This document shows, piece by piece, positions 6,144 through 6,775 of a stretch of 6,775 bases of DNA; the stretch's first letter is position 1; every line of letters begins with the position of its first letter. The DNA lies in NCBI GenBank assembly GCA_039029915.1, contig JBCCFD010000435.1, positions 1-6,775 of the forward strand. The letters are read 5' to 3'. The position numbers and the translations under genes are program-made. The notes beneath the pieces are model-generated. The model searched no databases. It was not told the DNA's origin and saw only the letters and a list, made by a program, of their open reading frames with translations. This DNA comes from QQUD01 sp039029915 (GTDB taxonomy: Bacteria; Chloroflexota; Anaerolineae; Promineifilales; Promineifilaceae).

Positions 6144-6775
6144 GCGTATCCTGCAGCGGCTTGATTGGCAGATTATTCGTCGCTTGGATGGATTACTGCA
6201 GGGAGATTACCAAACCCTTTTTTATGGGAACGGCATCGACTTTGCCGATTTGCGCGAGTATGAGCCGCGTGATGATATTCGTCATATTGATTGGAACGTC
6301 ACGGCAAGGATGAATACGCCATACGTCCGACAATATGTGGAAGATCGGGATATTACCGCTTGGTTTTTGCTCGATTTAAGCCCCTCAATGACTTTTGGAA
6401 ACTTAGAGCGCCCCAAAGAGACGGTTTTGGTTGAGCTAACGGTGCTGTTAGCTCGTCTTTTAACCAACAGCAACAATCGCGTTGGGGCCATCCTGTATCG
6501 GGACAAAGTTGAAAAGACGATTCCGCCGCAGGCTAGTAAAAATCAGGTGCTTCGGCTCACGCGCGAACTGCTCAATCAGTCTACTCAGCCAACACAAACG
6601 CCTACTCAGCTTGGTGATTTACTGTATGCCGGCTTGAACAGCATCAAGCGACGGTCGCTGATTTTTATTGTGTCAGATTTTATTAGCGAGCCGGGTTGGG
6701 AACGGCCGTTGCATCTTTTAAATCAGCGGCATGAAATCGTAGCCGTACGGCTCTGGGATCCAGCTGAGCAAGAGA
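6112..6775 (+). CDS. DUF58 domain protein (vWA-like MoxR partner), 3'-truncated
   Basis: The frame opens at ATG 6112 and stays open to the window edge, giving 221 codons with no stop; the 3' end is outside. It overlaps the MoxR gene by 32 nt in another frame, which suggests translational coupling. The DUF58 signature is clear: RRLDGLLQGDYQTLFYGNGIDFADLREYEPRDDIRHIDWNVTAR, given here as key points Gly40, Asp43, Arg48-Tyr50, Pro52, Asp54-Asp55 and Asp60-Trp61. Next comes the vWA-like strand WFLLDLSPSM (84-93), whose DxSxS pattern (Asp88, Ser90, Ser92) resembles a metal-ion adhesion site, and later LIFIVSDF (183-190) with Asp189. No membrane segment is seen in the part present. By family, it is expected to be the partner of the adjacent MoxR ATPase; its cellular target is unknown. 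Confidence 0.9.
   Translation, partial: MNEPIVSSTPERILQRLDWQIIRRLDGLLQGDYQTLFYGNGIDFADLREYEPRDDIRHIDWNVTARMNTPYVRQYVEDRDITAWFLLDLSPSMTFGNLERPKETVLVELTVLLARLLTNSNNRVGAILYRDKVEKTIPPQASKNQVLRLTRELLNQSTQPTQTPTQLGDLLYAGLNSIKRRSLIFIVSDFISEPGWERPLHLLNQRHEIVAVRLWDPAEQE

Larger units (their letters stand above)
904..6709. repeat. Dispersed 8-bp palindrome ACGGCCGT, 11 copies
   Basis: Exact copies start at 904, 1122, 2259, 2938, 3808, 3925, 4746, 4959, 5709, 5870 and 6702. The flanking bases are mostly A before and T or A after: AACGGCCGTT at five sites, TACGGCCGTA at two. All copies lie inside coding sequence, three in the ABC-F gene, three in the LVIVD gene, two in the protease, two in MoxR and one in DUF58. 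Of the twelve CGGCCG hexamers in the window, eleven carry the outer A and T, so the octamer and not the GC-rich core is what is enriched. The coordinates span the first to last copy, and the sequence between is not repeat. Confidence 0.9.

Noticed and set aside
6282..6506. Minus-strand open frame opposite DUF58
   Set aside because: The plus-strand DUF58 signature covers the same bases and explains the region.

Overview
The window looks like bacterial chromosome, most likely from a Chloroflexota (Anaerolineae-type) genome. This placement is an inference. It rests on a secreted protein ending in a YLPLM tail, a motif I associate with exported proteins of that phylum, on the C-rich intergenic DNA, and on the mix of gene families. 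Base composition is roughly balanced. No mobile element, CRISPR array, tRNA or rRNA was seen.

Layout: (1) 1-390, the 3' part of a glyoxalase/VOC-family gene. (2) 391-533, a short spacer holding an RNA-type hairpin and a C-rich direct repeat that would be a G-quadruplex motif on the minus strand. (3) 534-2594, a complete ABC-F type ATPase with two nucleotide-binding domains and a C-terminal coiled coil. (4) 2601-4073 on the minus strand, a secreted LVIVD-repeat / choice-of-anchor B protein, convergent with the ABC-F gene across only 6 bp. (5) 4074-4286, a divergent intergenic region with a plausible sigma70-like promoter facing right. (6) 4287-6775, an apparent operon: a membrane-anchored HtrA-like serine protease without a PDZ domain, a MoxR AAA+ ATPase 12 nt downstream, and a DUF58 protein that overlaps the MoxR gene by 32 nt and runs off the right edge.

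How the genes work together: MoxR ATPases and DUF58 (vWA-like) proteins are an established genetic pair, thought to act as a chaperone-like ATPase with its partner. Here the protease is tightly linked to them and may share an envelope quality-control or maturation role. The ABC-F, VOC and LVIVD genes look like independent units.

The most striking signal is not a gene. The palindrome ACGGCCGT occurs 11 times in 6.8 kb, where about 0.1 would be expected by chance. It falls in five of the six genes, on both coding strands and in more than one reading frame. It resembles the HIP1 highly iterated palindrome of cyanobacteria but has a different sequence.
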